Assembly: GCF_003353055.1 (NCBI RefSeq)
Contig: NZ_QKWJ01000013.1
Location: 62,001-126,000, forward strand
Direction of reading: 5' to 3'
Length of the DNA stretch: 64,000 bases
From: Cupriavidus lacunae
Lineage (GTDB): Bacteria > Pseudomonadota > Gammaproteobacteria > Burkholderiales > Burkholderiaceae
Under the pieces are notes generated by a model. The model searched no databases. It saw only the letters and a program-made list of their open reading frames with translations, and was not told where the DNA came from. A program made the position numbers and the translations under genes. Below are positions 9,228 through 19,297 of the stretch, one piece after another (position 1 is the first letter of the stretch; each line of letters opens with the position of its first letter).

Positions 9228-10358
9228 ATGCTGCTGACCCCCGAACAGGAAATGATCCGCGACGCCGTGCGCCAGTTCGCGCAGGAAGTGATCGCGCCGC
9301 AGGCCGCGCAGTGGGACCGCGACAAGACCTTCCCCAAGGACGTGCACCGCGAACTGGCCGCGCTGGGCGCCTATGGCGTCGCGGTGCCGGAGGAATACGG
9401 CGGCGCCGGCCTCGACTACCTGTCGCTGGCGCTGATCCTGGAAGAGATCGCGGCTGGCGACGGCGGCACCTCCACCGTCATCAGCGTCAATAACTGCCCG
9501 GTATGCAGCATGCTGATGTCGTTCGCCAGCGAAGCGCAGAAGCAGCAGTGGCTGGTGCCGCTGGCGCGCGGCGAGATGCTGGGCGCATTCTGCCTGACCG
9601 AGCCGCACGTCGGTTCGGACGCGTCGGCGCTGCGCACCAGCGCGGTCCGCGACGGCGACCACTACGTGCTCAACGGCGTCAAGCAGTTCATCACCAGCGG
9701 CCAGAACGCCGACGTGGCGATCGTGCTGGCCGTGACCGACAAGGCCGCCGGCAAGCGCGGCATCAGCGCCTTCATCGTGCCGACCTCCACCCCGGGCTAT
9801 GTGGTGGCGCGGCTGGAAGACAAGCTTGGCCAGCATTCGTCGGACACCGCGCAGATCCTGTTCGAGGACTGCCGCGTGCCGGCGGCCAACCTGCTGGGCG
9901 AGGAGGGCGGCGGCTACAAGATGGCACTGTCGGGCCTGGAAGGCGGGCGCATCGGCATCGCCTCGCAGAGCATCGGCATGGCGCGCGCCGCGTTCGAGGC
10001 GGCGCTGGCCTATGCCAAGGAACGCGAGAGTTTCGGCCAGCCGCTGTTCCAGCACCAGGCGGTGCAGTTCCGCCTGGCCGAGATGGCCACCCGCATCGAC
10101 GTGGCGCGCCAGATGGTCTGGCACGCCGCCGCGCTGCGCGACGCCGGCCGCCCGTGCCTGAAGGAAGCGGCGATGGCCAAGCTCTTTGCCAGCGAGATGG
10201 CCGAGCGCGTGTGCTCGGATGCGATCCAGGTGTTCGGCGGCTACGGCTACGTCAGCGACTTCCCGGTGGAGCGCATCTACCGCGACGTGCGCGTTTGCCA
10301 GATCTACGAGGGCACCAGCGATATCCAGAAGATCCTGATCGCGCGCGCGCTGGCCTAG
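9228..10358 (+). CDS. Acyl-CoA dehydrogenase (short/branched-chain type)
   Basis: A 376-residue FAD-dependent acyl-CoA dehydrogenase. The catalytic glutamate is E361 in IYEGTSDIQK, the standard position for short- and branched-chain enzymes, which separates it from LiuA. FCLTEPHVGSD near residue 122 contacts FAD and substrate. It follows the SDR gene and lies inside the liu cluster, so a role with isobutyryl-CoA or 2-methylbutyryl-CoA is possible; butyryl-CoA cannot be excluded from the sequence alone. Confidence 0.88.
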   Translation: MLLTPEQEMIRDAVRQFAQEVIAPQAAQWDRDKTFPKDVHRELAALGAYGVAVPEEYGGAGLDYLSLALILEEIAAGDGGTSTVISVNNCPVCSMLMSFASEAQKQQWLVPLARGEMLGAFCLTEPHVGSDASALRTSAVRDGDHYVLNGVKQFITSGQNADVAIVLAVTDKAAGKRGISAFIVPTSTPGYVVARLEDKLGQHSSDTAQILFEDCRVPAANLLGEEGGGYKMALSGLEGGRIGIASQSIGMARAAFEAALAYAKERESFGQPLFQHQAVQFRLAEMATRIDVARQMVWHAAALRDAGRPCLKEAAMAKLFASEMAERVCSDAIQVFGGYGYVSDFPVERIYRDVRVCQIYEGTSDIQKILIARALA

Positions 10359-10469
10359 GCCAGGCCACTGGCATACAGCGAGCATTCACGCGTACGATGA
10401 GGGGGCGTGCCGCGTAAGCGTCACCCCTTCCCGAACCCGGACCTGCAACCACAAGAATAGGGCCCCGAC

Positions 10470-11126
10470 ATGACCGCAGCGATCGACTTCTACTTTGATT
10501 TCTCTTCGCCGTACGGCTACTTTGCCAGTACCCGCATCGACGACCTGGCGCAGAAGTACGGGCGCATCGTCGCCTGGCATCCCATCCTGCTGGGCGTGGT
10601 GTTCAAGACCACCGGCGCCTCGCCGCTGCCGCAGCTGCCGCTCAAGGGTGACTACTCGTGGCGCGACTTCGAGCGCACCGCGCGCTTCCACGGCATCGAA
10701 TACAAGCGCCCCACGCACTTCCCGCTGCCCACCACGCACGCCGCGCGCGCCATGCTGTGGCTGCAGAACCACCATGGCGACGACATCGCCGCGGCCTTTG
10801 CCAGGTCGGTGTACCGCGCGCTGTTTGTCGACGACATCAATATCGCCGAGCCGGCCGAGATCATGAAGCTGGCCGAGCCGCTGGGCGTGGACGTGCAGGC
10901 GCTGGATGCCGGCGCCACCAGCTACCAGATCAAGGACCAGCTCAAGGCCGAGATCGACGTGGCGATGGCCAAGGGCGTATTCGGCTCGCCTTTTGTCATC
11001 GTCGACGGCGAGCCGTTCTGGGGCTTCGACCGTTTCGACCAGATCGAGGCCCACCTGAAGAGCCGTCGCCAGACCGAACTCCGGGCTGTGCCGAACCTGG
11101 TCACCAAGGAAAAGAAACCCGCATGA
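10470..11126 (+). CDS. 2-hydroxychromene-2-carboxylate isomerase family (DsbA-like)
   Basis: A 218-residue member of the kappa-GST/DsbA-fold isomerase family. DFYFDFSSPYGYFAS at residues 5-19 holds the serine that binds glutathione in NahD-type isomerases, and GVFGSPFVIVDGEPFWG near 168 is the second family signature. No aromatic-degradation genes are nearby, so the NahD reaction itself is unlikely; the glutathione S-transferase three genes downstream suggests a thiol-dependent isomerisation or detoxification. Its stop overlaps the next gene (ATGA). Confidence 0.8.
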   Translation: MTAAIDFYFDFSSPYGYFASTRIDDLAQKYGRIVAWHPILLGVVFKTTGASPLPQLPLKGDYSWRDFERTARFHGIEYKRPTHFPLPTTHAARAMLWLQNHHGDDIAAAFARSVYRALFVDDINIAEPAEIMKLAEPLGVDVQALDAGATSYQIKDQLKAEIDVAMAKGVFGSPFVIVDGEPFWGFDRFDQIEAHLKSRRQTELRAVPNLVTKEKKPA

Positions 11127-11809
11127 CTGCAGTAACCCGTGGCCATTCCGGCCGATTCGATTGCGTGATCTTCGACTGCGACGGCGTGCTCGTCGACAGC
11201 GAGCCCATCGTCAACCGCGTGCTCAACCAGATGCTGAACGAGCTCGGCATCGAGATCTCGCTGGAAGACTCGACGCGCCTGTTCCTCGGCCGCGCCGTGC
11301 GCGAGGAGCTGGACATGATCGCGCGCATGCGCGGCGCGCCGCTGCCCGATAACTGGCTGTCGACCTGGCTGGCACGCCGCAACGCGGTGCTGGAAGAGGA
11401 AGTCGCGGCGGTGACGCATGTGCGCGAGGCAATCCGCGCGGTGGCCGCCACCGGCATGCCGGTGTGCGTGGCTTCCGGCGCGGACCGCGTCAAGGTCAAG
11501 CTGCAGCTGACCAAGACCGGGCTGGTGGAACTGTTCCAGCAGGATGAGCGCGAGCATATCTTCTCGGCCACCGAAGTGGCGCGCAGCAAGCCCGCGCCGG
11601 ACGTGTACCTGCTGGCCGCGCGCACCATGGGCGTTGAGCCCGCACGCTGCGCCGTGGTGGAAGACAGCCCGACCGGCGTGACCGCCGGCGTGGCCGCCGG
11701 CATGACGGTGTTCGGCTACGCCGAGCGCAACGATGCCGCGCTGCTGCGCGAGGCCGGTGCGCGCATCATCTTCACCGATATGCGCGACCTGCCGGAGCTG
11801 GTGGGATGA
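11123..11809 (+). CDS. HAD-family hydrolase (phosphoglycolate-phosphatase-like)
   Basis: A 228-residue haloacid-dehalogenase-superfamily phosphatase. Motif I is DCDGVLVDSEP near residues 18-28, motif II the serine of CVASGADRVK, motif III the lysine of SKPAPDVYL, and motif IV VVEDSPTG. The cap is the helical type-1 cap between motifs I and II. Start is fixed by the ATGA overlap with the isomerase, and it overlaps the YchJ-like gene the same way. It most resembles beta-phosphoglucomutase/sugar-phosphatase HADs; the substrate is unknown. Confidence 0.88.
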   Translation: MTAVTRGHSGRFDCVIFDCDGVLVDSEPIVNRVLNQMLNELGIEISLEDSTRLFLGRAVREELDMIARMRGAPLPDNWLSTWLARRNAVLEEEVAAVTHVREAIRAVAATGMPVCVASGADRVKVKLQLTKTGLVELFQQDEREHIFSATEVARSKPAPDVYLLAARTMGVEPARCAVVEDSPTGVTAGVAAGMTVFGYAERNDAALLREAGARIIFTDMRDLPELVG

Positions 11810-12243
11810 CGGCGAAGGCGGCACGCCGCCTGCCCAAGGCCGGTCCCGTGCCGTGCCCGTGCGGCAATGCGGACTATGCCGCCTGCTGCGGCCGCTTTCA
11901 TCGCGGCGAGGCGCTGCCGCCCAATGCCGAGGCGCTGATGCGCTCGCGCTACAGCGCCTATGTGCTGAACGACATGGACTGGCTGCGGCAGACCTGGCAT
12001 GCCTCCACCTGCCCGGCCGACCTGTTGCCCGATACGGCCACGCGCTGGCTGGGGCTGACGGTCAAGGCGCATGCGCAGCAGGACGGCACGCATGCCGAAG
12101 TGGAATTCGTGGCGCGCTACAAGGTAGGCGGGCGCGCCTGGCGGCTGCATGAGCGCAGCCGCTTTGTCTGCGAAGCGCGCGTGCCCGGCGAGGCGCCGCG
12201 CTGGCTTTATGTGGATGGTGACATGATCGGGGAGGCACCATGA
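11806..12243 (+). CDS. YchJ-family SEC-C metal-binding protein
   Basis: A 145-residue protein of the UPF0225/YchJ family. CPCGNADYAACCGRFH at about residues 14-29 is a SEC-C-type zinc knuckle, followed by the family motif ALMRSRYSAYVLNDMDWL and an NTF2-like domain. Biochemical role is not established in the family. It is joined by ATGA overlaps to the HAD gene upstream and the GST gene downstream. Confidence 0.85.
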   Translation: MTAKAARRLPKAGPVPCPCGNADYAACCGRFHRGEALPPNAEALMRSRYSAYVLNDMDWLRQTWHASTCPADLLPDTATRWLGLTVKAHAQQDGTHAEVEFVARYKVGGRAWRLHERSRFVCEARVPGEAPRWLYVDGDMIGEAP

Positions 12244-12917
12244 GCGTCGAGAAGCGGAAAGAGCCTGAGTACCTGCTGTATTGCTTTGCCCAGTCCGGCA
12301 ATGCCTACAAGGTGGCGCTGTTGCTGGAAACCGTCGGCGTGCAGCGCGGCCAGCAGCTGTGGCAGCCGCGCTTTGTCGATTTCTTCAACGGCGAAACCCG
12401 CACGCCCGAGTACCGCGCCATCAATGTGATGGGCGAGGTGCCAGTGCTGGAATTCGCCGGCCAGCGCCTGACGCAGTCCGGCGCCATCCTGGAAACGCTG
12501 GCCACGCGCCTCGATATCTACGGCCCGCGTGACGAGGCCGAGCGTGCCGAGGCGTTGCGCTGGCTGCTGTTCGACAACCACAAGTTCACCTCGTACACCG
12601 CCACCTATCGCTTCATGCGCAACTTCGCCAAGGCGCCGGACCCGGCCGTGCTGGAGTTCTTCCGCGCGCGCTGCGAAGGCGCGTGGAACGTACTCAACGC
12701 GCACCTGGCCGGGCGCGCGTTCCTGCTGGGCGAGCGCACCACCATCGCGGACTTCTCGCTGGCGGGCTACGTCTTCTTCGATGACGAGATTGGTGTGCAC
12801 TGGCGCAAGGAGTATCCGCATATCCACGCCTGGACCGAGCGTATGCGTGCATTGCCGGGATGGAAGCATCCCTACGACCTGATGCCCGGGCATCCGTTGC
12901 CGAAGGCAGCAGGCTGA
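12240..12917 (+). CDS. Glutathione S-transferase family protein
   Basis: A 225-residue GST with an N-terminal thioredoxin-like domain (cis-proline region GEVPVLEFAG, glutathione-contact QSGAILETLA near 80-89) and an all-helical C-terminal domain (TIADFSLAGYVFF). It ends a run of four overlapping genes (isomerase, HAD, YchJ-like, GST). Whether it conjugates glutathione to an acyl or aromatic intermediate cannot be told from sequence. Confidence 0.88.
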   Translation: MSVEKRKEPEYLLYCFAQSGNAYKVALLLETVGVQRGQQLWQPRFVDFFNGETRTPEYRAINVMGEVPVLEFAGQRLTQSGAILETLATRLDIYGPRDEAERAEALRWLLFDNHKFTSYTATYRFMRNFAKAPDPAVLEFFRARCEGAWNVLNAHLAGRAFLLGERTTIADFSLAGYVFFDDEIGVHWRKEYPHIHAWTERMRALPGWKHPYDLMPGHPLPKAAG

Positions 12918-12977
12918 GTCCCGCCGCAGGCAGGACGGCATAAAGCGGCACAAACCAAATCTAGCAGGAAGACCGAG

Positions 12978-14585
12978 ATGCCTACGCTGGAAACCAAACT
13001 CAACGCCCGCTCGGAATCCTTCAAGGCCAACGCCGAGGCGATGCAGGCCCTGGTGGCCGACCTCAAGGCCAGGATCGCTAAGCTGGCCGAAGGCGGCGGC
13101 GAAGACGCGCGTAACAAGCACCTGTCGCGCGGCAAGCTGCTGCCGCGCGAGCGCGTGCAGCAACTGCTCGATCCGGGCACGCCGTTCCTGGAGCTGTCGC
13201 AGCTGGCCGCGTACGACATGTACGACAATGCCGCGCCCGGCGCGGGCATCATCACCGGCATCGGCCGTGTGGCCGGGCAGGAATGCGTGATCGTCTGCAA
13301 CGACGCCACCGTCAAGGGCGGCACCTACTACCCGATGACGGTCAAGAAGCATGTGCGCGCGCAGGAGATCGCCGAGGAGAACAACCTGCCGTGCATCTAC
13401 CTGGTGGATTCCGGCGGCGCCAACCTGCCCAACCAGGACGACGTATTCCCCGACCGCGACCACTTCGGCCGCATCTTCTACAACCAGGCCAACCTGTCCA
13501 AGCAGGGCATCCCGCAGATCGCGGTGGTGATGGGCTCTTGCACCGCGGGCGGCGCCTATGTGCCGGCGATGAGCGATGAGTCCATCATCGTCAAGAACCA
13601 GGGCACCATCTTCCTGGGCGGCCCGCCGCTGGTGAAGGCAGCCACCGGCGAGGAAGTCAGCGCCGAGGACCTGGGCGGCGCCGACGTGCATACGCGCTTG
13701 TCGGGCGTGGCCGACTACTTCGCGCAGAACGACCACCATGCGCTGAGCCTGGCGCGCAATATCGTGCAGCACCTGAACCGCCGCAAGCCGGACCAGATCC
13801 GCCTGCACGAGCCGGTGGAGCCGCTGTACCCGGTGCAGGAGCTGTACGGCGTGATCCCCACCGACACGCGCAAGCCCTACGACGTGCGCGAGGTGATCGC
13901 GCGCCTGGTCGACGGCTCCGAGTTCGACGAGTTCAAGGCGCGTTACGGCACCACGCTGGTCTGCGGTTTCGCGCGCATCTGGGGCTACCCGGTCGGCATC
14001 GTCGCCAACAACGGCATTCTGTTCTCTGAATCGGCACTGAAGGGAGCGCACTTCATCGAGCTGTGCTGCCAGCGCAAGATCCCGCTGGTGTTCCTGCAGA
14101 ACATCACCGGCTTCATGGTGGGCCGCAAGTACGAGAACGAAGGCATTGCCCGCAACGGCGCCAAGATGGTGACCGCGGTGGCCACCGCGCAGGTGCCCAA
14201 GTTCACGGTGATCATCGGCGGCTCGTTCGGCGCGGGCAACTACGGCATGTGCGGGCGCGCGTATTCGCCGCGCTTCCTGTGGATGTGGCCGAACGCGCGC
14301 ATCTCGGTGATGGGCGGCGAGCAGGCGGCCAGTGTGCTGGCCACGGTGCGCCGCGATGGCATCGAGGGCAAGGGCGGCAAGTGGAGCGCAGAAGAGGAAG
14401 ACGCCTTCAAGCAGCCGATCCGCGACCAGTATGAGCACCAGGGCCACCCGTACTACGCCAGCGCGCGCTTGTGGGACGACGGCGTGATTGACCCGGCGCA
14501 GACCCGCACGGTGCTGGGGCTAAGTCTTTCGGCCAGCCTCAATGCGCCGATCGACGACATGAAGTTCGGCGTGTTCCGCATGTAA
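12978..14585 (+). CDS. liuB: Methylcrotonyl-CoA carboxylase beta subunit
   Basis: A 535-residue carboxyltransferase subunit that, with LiuD, converts 3-methylcrotonyl-CoA to 3-methylglutaconyl-CoA. It shows the two crotonase-like carboxyltransferase halves: [20 protein letters not shown] near 178-197 is the oxyanion-hole region of the first and [16 protein letters not shown] near 414-429 that of the second. Length and N-terminal sequence (long helical lead-in before LPRERV) match the MCC beta group rather than PCC beta. AGGAAGACCGAG precedes the ATG. Confidence 0.94.
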   Translation: MPTLETKLNARSESFKANAEAMQALVADLKARIAKLAEGGGEDARNKHLSRGKLLPRERVQQLLDPGTPFLELSQLAAYDMYDNAAPGAGIITGIGRVAGQECVIVCNDATVKGGTYYPMTVKKHVRAQEIAEENNLPCIYLVDSGGANLPNQDDVFPDRDHFGRIFYNQANLSKQGIPQIAVVMGSCTAGGAYVPAMSDESIIVKNQGTIFLGGPPLVKAATGEEVSAEDLGGADVHTRLSGVADYFAQNDHHALSLARNIVQHLNRRKPDQIRLHEPVEPLYPVQELYGVIPTDTRKPYDVREVIARLVDGSEFDEFKARYGTTLVCGFARIWGYPVGIVANNGILFSESALKGAHFIELCCQRKIPLVFLQNITGFMVGRKYENEGIARNGAKMVTAVATAQVPKFTVIIGGSFGAGNYGMCGRAYSPRFLWMWPNARISVMGGEQAASVLATVRRDGIEGKGGKWSAEEEDAFKQPIRDQYEHQGHPYYASARLWDDGVIDPAQTRTVLGLSLSASLNAPIDDMKFGVFRM

Positions 14586-14616
14586 TTGCGGCCACGCCAT
14601 TACTGCCTTCCACCCC

Positions 14617-15513
14617 ATGCGCAGCGCCGCCCGCCTGCTTCGCAGCCTCGCCCTGGTCACGGCGCTCACCATGCTGGCGCCGCTGTGCGGGCATGCGCAG
14701 ACGGCGAACGGCAATGGCCACGCGGCGCCGCGCATGCGCTTCCAGGAGCAGGTGGTGATGCTGCCCAAGGCGGCGATCCCGTCGCGCATCGACCTGGAGG
14801 CCACCGTGTTCAAGCCGGCCGGCGAAGGGCCGTTTCCGCTGGTGGTGATCAACCACGGCAAGGCCCCGGGCCGGCCCGGGGTGCAGGGGCGCGCGCGCTT
14901 TCCGGCGCAGAGCGTGGAATTCCTGCGCCGCGGCTACGTCGTGGTGCTGCCGATGCGGCAGGGCTTTGCGCGCTCGGGCGGCGCCTATGTGGGCGGCAGC
15001 TGCGACATCGAGAGCAACGGCATGATGCAGGCCGACGACGTCGTCGCCACGCTCGACTTCATGGCCACGCAGCCCTACGTGGACATGGAGCGCATTGTCG
15101 TGATCGGCCAGTCGCATGGCGGCCTGACCACGATGGCCTTCAGCACCATCGGCTATCCGGGGGTGCGGGGCGTGGTCAACTTTGCCGGCGGGCTGCGCAA
15201 CCTGAACTGCCCGGACTGGGAAGAGCGCCTGGTCGATGCCTTTGCCGCCTACGGCAGCCTGGCGCGCTACCCGTCGCTGTGGGTCTACGGCGACAACGAC
15301 AGTTACTGGCCGGTGCCATTGCCGAGCCGCATGTTCAACGCCTTCAAGGCGCGCGCCACGGGCCCCGCGGCCAGGGCCCGGCTCATCGACGTGGGCGAGT
15401 TCGGCGCCGACTCGCACCGGCTGTTCAGCGCGCGCGAAGGCATCCCGGTGTGGTTGCCGGAGGTCGGTAACTTCTTCCGCGCGCTGGGGATGCCGTTCGA
15501 TACTGGCACCTGA
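14617..15513 (+). CDS. Secreted alpha/beta hydrolase (dienelactone-hydrolase-like)
   Basis: A 298-residue alpha/beta hydrolase with a Sec signal peptide (RSAARLLRSLALVTALTML, cleavage near AHA/CGHAQ-TA about residue 28). The nucleophile serine is in GQSHGGLTT near residue 164; HG of VVINHGKA forms the oxyanion region, and the histidine is likely in ADSHRLF near the end. It lies between liuB and liuC in the same direction but is predicted periplasmic, so it is unlikely to act on CoA esters. Substrate unknown. Confidence 0.82.
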   Translation: MRSAARLLRSLALVTALTMLAPLCGHAQTANGNGHAAPRMRFQEQVVMLPKAAIPSRIDLEATVFKPAGEGPFPLVVINHGKAPGRPGVQGRARFPAQSVEFLRRGYVVVLPMRQGFARSGGAYVGGSCDIESNGMMQADDVVATLDFMATQPYVDMERIVVIGQSHGGLTTMAFSTIGYPGVRGVVNFAGGLRNLNCPDWEERLVDAFAAYGSLARYPSLWVYGDNDSYWPVPLPSRMFNAFKARATGPAARARLIDVGEFGADSHRLFSAREGIPVWLPEVGNFFRALGMPFDTGT

Positions 15514-15571
15514 GCGGCACCTGAGCGGGACCTGAACCGCACCACACAACTATCTGCCAACGGAGCGAACC

Positions 15572-16360
15572 ATGGATTTCACTGCCCTGACCGTCAATAT
15601 CGCCAGCCACGTTGCCACCGTCACGCTGAACCGGCCCGATGTGCGCAACGCCTTCAACGAGACCGTGATCGCCGAGCTGACTGGCGCCTTCCGTGCGCTG
15701 GGCGACATGGACGAGGTGCGCGCCATCGTCCTGGCGGGCAACGGCCCGGCCTTCTGCGCCGGCGCCGACCTGAACTGGATGAAGAAGATGGCCGGCTACT
15801 CCGACGACCAGAACCGCGCCGACGCGCTGACGCTGGCGCAGATGCTGCACACCATCTGGTCGTGCCCGCGCCCGGTGATCGCGCGCATCCAGGGCGACAC
15901 CTACGCCGGCGGCGTGGGCCTGGTGGCCGCCTGCGATATCGCGGTGGCGGCCGAGCACGCGCACTTCTGCCTGTCGGAAGCGCGCCTGGGCCTGCTGCCC
16001 GCCACCATCAGCCCGTATGTGATCCGCGCGATGGGCGAGCAGGCCGCGCGCCGCTACTTCATTACTGCCGAACGCTTCGACGCGGCCGAGGCGCTGCGGC
16101 TGGGCTTTGTGCACACGGTGGTGCCGGCCGAGGCCCTGGACGCCAAGGTCGCCGAACTCGCGACCGCGCTGGTGACCAACAGCCCGAATGCCGTGCGCGA
16201 GAGCAAGCGGCTGGTGCAGGACATCGCGGGCCGTGTGATCGACAACGATTTGCTGGCCGATACCGCGGACCGGATTGCGAAGATCCGGGCGTCGGAAGAG
16301 GGGCGTGAAGGGGTGAAGTCGTTCCTGGAGAAGCGTACGCCGTCGTGGCGGCCGGCTTGA
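15572..16360 (+). CDS. liuC: 3-methylglutaconyl-CoA hydratase
   Basis: A 262-residue crotonase-family enzyme that hydrates methylglutaconyl-CoA to HMG-CoA. The CoA-binding GNGPAFCAGADLNWMKKMA near 54-72 forms oxyanion hole one; DTYAGGVGLVAACDIAVA near 109-126 forms the second, and CLSEARLGLLPATISPYV is typical of LiuC/AtuE hydratases. Placement between liuB and liuD supports the specific function. The last codons become G-rich at the third position just before the REP-like repeat. Confidence 0.92.
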   Translation: MDFTALTVNIASHVATVTLNRPDVRNAFNETVIAELTGAFRALGDMDEVRAIVLAGNGPAFCAGADLNWMKKMAGYSDDQNRADALTLAQMLHTIWSCPRPVIARIQGDTYAGGVGLVAACDIAVAAEHAHFCLSEARLGLLPATISPYVIRAMGEQAARRYFITAERFDAAEALRLGFVHTVVPAEALDAKVAELATALVTNSPNAVRESKRLVQDIAGRVIDNDLLADTADRIAKIRASEEGREGVKSFLEKRTPSWRPA

Positions 16361-16384
16361 TGTCTCTGGCTCGCCGCTGGTTTT

Positions 16385-16414
16385 CCCCCCTCTCCCGCAA
16401 GCGGGAGAGGGGGG
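16385..16414. repeat. REP-like palindrome
   Basis: CCCCCCTCTCCCGC, AA, GCGGGAGAGGGGGG: a perfect 14-bp stem with a 2-base loop, the same core as the units at 8332-8357 and 8426-8449. It lies 24 bases after the liuC stop in the 320-base liuC-bioA gap. The rest of that gap shows only the inverted pair GTAAC (16510-16514) and GTTAC (16523-16527), spaced 8 bases, which might be part of a bio operon control site. Confidence 0.8.
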
Positions 16415-16680
16415 GCTCCGCAGCAGCATGGGACAGCACACCGCACGGAAAAAAAGACTTTGCGTGGAGATCGCAGCACGCTAGCGACAAAAACAAAGCT
16501 TCATCCCGGTAACGTCAGTCAAGTTACGCTAAAGCGCCGCTAACCTGAAAATCCCGCCGTCATTGCCAACCTGGAAGATACCTTCCTAACATGACCCTCC
16601 CCAACCTGTCCGCCACCGTCGCACTGCCTGGCCTCGCCGGCAGTGGCGCCCGCGCGGACGGTCAACAAAGGAGGGCTATC

Positions 16681-18093
16681 TTGGATCACCTGTCCCTTTC
16701 CCAAGGCAGCGGCGCGCCGGCACTTGGCCAGCGCAGCCGCGACGCCGTCTGGCATCCGTGCACGCGCCTGCGCCCCGACGACGACGCCGTGCCACTGGCA
16801 ATCGTGCGGGGCGTTGGCCCGTGGCTGCACGATGCCGACGGTCGCCGCTATTTCGACGCCACCAGCTCGTGGTGGGTCAACCTGTTCGGCCACGCCAACC
16901 CGCGCATCAACGCCGCGCTGGCAAACCAGCTGGAGACGCTGGAGCACGTGATGCTCGCCGGCTGCACCCACGCTCCGGCAGTGGAGCTGGCCGAGCGCCT
17001 GTCGGCGCTGACCGGCGGTGCGCTCGGCAATGTCTTCTATGCGTCGGACGGCGCCTCGGCGGTCGAGATCGCGCTGAAGATGAGCTTCCACTACTGGCGC
17101 AATACCGGCCTGCCGGCCAAGCGCGAGTTCGTCTGCCTGCGCCACGGCTATCACGGCGAAACCGTGGGCGCGCTGGCGGTGACCGATGTAGAAGTCTTCC
17201 GCGATGCCTACGATCCGCTGATCCGCCGCGCACATGTGGTGATGTCGCCGGATGCCCGCCAGGCGGCGCCCGGCGAGAGCGCCGCGGACGTAGCCGCGCG
17301 CGCGCTGGCCGAGCTGGAAACGCTGCTGCGCGAGCGCGCCGGCCAGATCGCCGCGCTGATCGTCGAGCCACTGGTGCAGGGCGCCGCCGGCATGGCGATG
17401 TATGACCCGTCGTATCTCGATGGCGCGCGCGCATTGTGCGACCGCTACCGCGTCCACCTGATCGCCGACGAGATCGCGGTCGGCTGCGGGCGCACCGGCA
17501 CCTTCTTCGCGTGGGAGCAGTCGCGCGGCGAGGAAGCACCGCTGCCCGCGCACCTGTGGCCCGACTTCCTGTGCCTGTCCAAGGGCATCAGCGGCGGCTA
17601 CCTGCCGTTGTCGCTGGTGCTGTCGCGCCCCGAGATCCAGCGCGCCTTCGTTGCCGACGACCTGGCGCGCAGCTTCCTGCATTCGCATTCGTACACCGGC
17701 AATCCGCTGGCCTGCCGCGCCGCGCTGGCCACGCTGGACCTGTTCGCGCAGGACGACGTGCTCGCGCGCAACCGCGAGCGCGCGCACTGGCTGGCCGACG
17801 GCATGGCCGCGCTGGCCGCCGACGCGCGGCTGCGGCACGTGCGCCAGCGGGGGCTGATCTGGGCCGCGGATGTGCGCGATGACATCGCCGGCGCTGACTT
17901 CGCCTCGCGCTTCCACCACGCCGCGCGCGCGCGCGAGCTGCTGGTGCGGCCGATCGGCAATACGCTGTATGTGATGCCGCCCTACATCTTCGATGCCGCG
18001 CAGGCGCGCTGGCTGGGCGAGCAACTGCTGGCCACGCTCGACGATGTGACCACCGATGTGACCACGAGCGGGGAGGTGCGCCATGCTGCTTGA
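16681..18093 (+). CDS. bioA: Adenosylmethionine-8-amino-7-oxononanoate aminotransferase
   Basis: A class-III PLP aminotransferase that makes diaminopelargonate from KAPA using SAM as amino donor. From the TTG at 16681 it has 470 residues. PLP lysine is K301 in [13 protein letters not shown], and the substrate signature [13 protein letters not shown] is near residue 61. The TTG is preferred over an ATG at 16591 because AAAGGAGGG lies 7 bases before it and the extra 30 residues are unlike the family. First gene of bioAFDB; it overlaps bioF by 11 bases. Confidence 0.92.
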   Translation: MDHLSLSQGSGAPALGQRSRDAVWHPCTRLRPDDDAVPLAIVRGVGPWLHDADGRRYFDATSSWWVNLFGHANPRINAALANQLETLEHVMLAGCTHAPAVELAERLSALTGGALGNVFYASDGASAVEIALKMSFHYWRNTGLPAKREFVCLRHGYHGETVGALAVTDVEVFRDAYDPLIRRAHVVMSPDARQAAPGESAADVAARALAELETLLRERAGQIAALIVEPLVQGAAGMAMYDPSYLDGARALCDRYRVHLIADEIAVGCGRTGTFFAWEQSRGEEAPLPAHLWPDFLCLSKGISGGYLPLSLVLSRPEIQRAFVADDLARSFLHSHSYTGNPLACRAALATLDLFAQDDVLARNRERAHWLADGMAALAADARLRHVRQRGLIWAADVRDDIAGADFASRFHHAARARELLVRPIGNTLYVMPPYIFDAAQARWLGEQLLATLDDVTTDVTTSGEVRHAA

Positions 18094-19297
18094 ACAACTG
18101 AAACAGGCCGCCGAACAGCGCCACGCGCTGGCCCTGACGCGCCGCCGCCGCATTGCGCACACCGCCTGCGCGCCGCACCAGGCCGTGGGCGAGGACGGGG
18201 CCGAGCCGGAATCGCTGCTGACCTTCTGCAGCAACGACTACATGGGGCTGGCCAACCACCCGGACGTGATCGCCGCGCTGGTGGAAGGCGCGCAGCGCTA
18301 CGGCGCGGGCAGCGGTGCCTCGCACCTGGTCAGCGGCCATTCGCTCGCGCACGCGCAGCTGGAGACCGAGCTGGCGCGCTGGCTCGCGCCGCATATCCCG
18401 CACGCGCGCACGCTGTATTTCTGCACCGGCTACATGGCCAACATGGCGGTGCTGACCGCGCTGGGCACGGCGGGTGCGACGCTGTTCTGCGAATCGCTCA
18501 ACCATGCCTCGCTGATCGATGGCGCAAGGCTGGCGCGCGCCGACGTGCAGCGCTACCCGCATTGCGACACCGCCGCGCTGGACGCGCTGCTGGCGGCCAG
18601 CACCAGCGAGCGCAAGCTGATCGTCACCGACAGCGTGTTCAGCATGGACGGCGACGTCGCGCCGCTGCGCAAGCTGCTGGAACTGGCCGAGCGCCATGAC
18701 GCGTGGATCATCGTCGACGATGCCCACGGCTTCGGCGTGCTGGGCGAGCAGGGCCACGGCGTGCTGGAAGGGCTGGGGCTGTCGTCCGAACGCTTCATCT
18801 ACATCGGCACGCTTGGCAAGGCCGCCGGCGTGGCGGGCGCCTTCGTTGCCGCGCACGAGACCATTATCGAACACCTGGTCAATACCGCGCGGCCCTATAT
18901 CTACACCACGGCCGCGCCGCCGGCGGTCGCGCATGCGCTGCTGGCCAGCCTGGCCATCATCGAAGGAGCAGAGGGCAGGCAGCGCCGTGCACAACTGACG
19001 CGCTGCATCGCCAAGCTGCGCGAGGGGCTGGCCCAGCTCGCCGCGATTGCCGGCTGGACGCTGGGTGAGAGCCAGACCGCGATCCAGCCGCTGATCGTCG
19101 GCGACAACGGCGCGTCGCTGGCGTTGTCGGCCACGCTGGAGGCGGATGGCATCCGCGTCGGCGCGATCCGGCCGCCGACCGTGCCCGAGGGCACCGCGCG
19201 GCTGCGCATCACGCTGTCGGCGTCGCACACCGAAGCCGACGTGCGGCGCCTGCTGGATGCCCTGGGCGCCGCGGTGGCGCAGCGGGAGGCCGCATGA
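18083..19297 (+). CDS. bioF: 8-amino-7-oxononanoate synthase
   Basis: A 404-residue alpha-oxoamine synthase condensing pimeloyl thioester with alanine. PLP lysine K246 is in [11 protein letters not shown]; the substrate region [11 protein letters not shown] near 50-60, HASLID and [10 protein letters not shown] are all present. The ATG at 18083 lies inside the bioA end with GGGAGG upstream, so it is translationally coupled to bioA. bioD follows with an ATGA overlap. Confidence 0.95.
   Translation: MLLEQLKQAAEQRHALALTRRRRIAHTACAPHQAVGEDGAEPESLLTFCSNDYMGLANHPDVIAALVEGAQRYGAGSGASHLVSGHSLAHAQLETELARWLAPHIPHARTLYFCTGYMANMAVLTALGTAGATLFCESLNHASLIDGARLARADVQRYPHCDTAALDALLAASTSERKLIVTDSVFSMDGDVAPLRKLLELAERHDAWIIVDDAHGFGVLGEQGHGVLEGLGLSSERFIYIGTLGKAAGVAGAFVAAHETIIEHLVNTARPYIYTTAAPPAVAHALLASLAIIEGAEGRQRRAQLTRCIAKLREGLAQLAAIAGWTLGESQTAIQPLIVGDNGASLALSATLEADGIRVGAIRPPTVPEGTARLRITLSASHTEADVRRLLDALGAAVAQREAA

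Noticed and set aside
16510..16527. GTAAC-N8-GTTAC as a BirA operator for bioA
   Set aside because: It does not match the known BirA half-sites with 15-base spacing; kept only as a note in the repeat entry.
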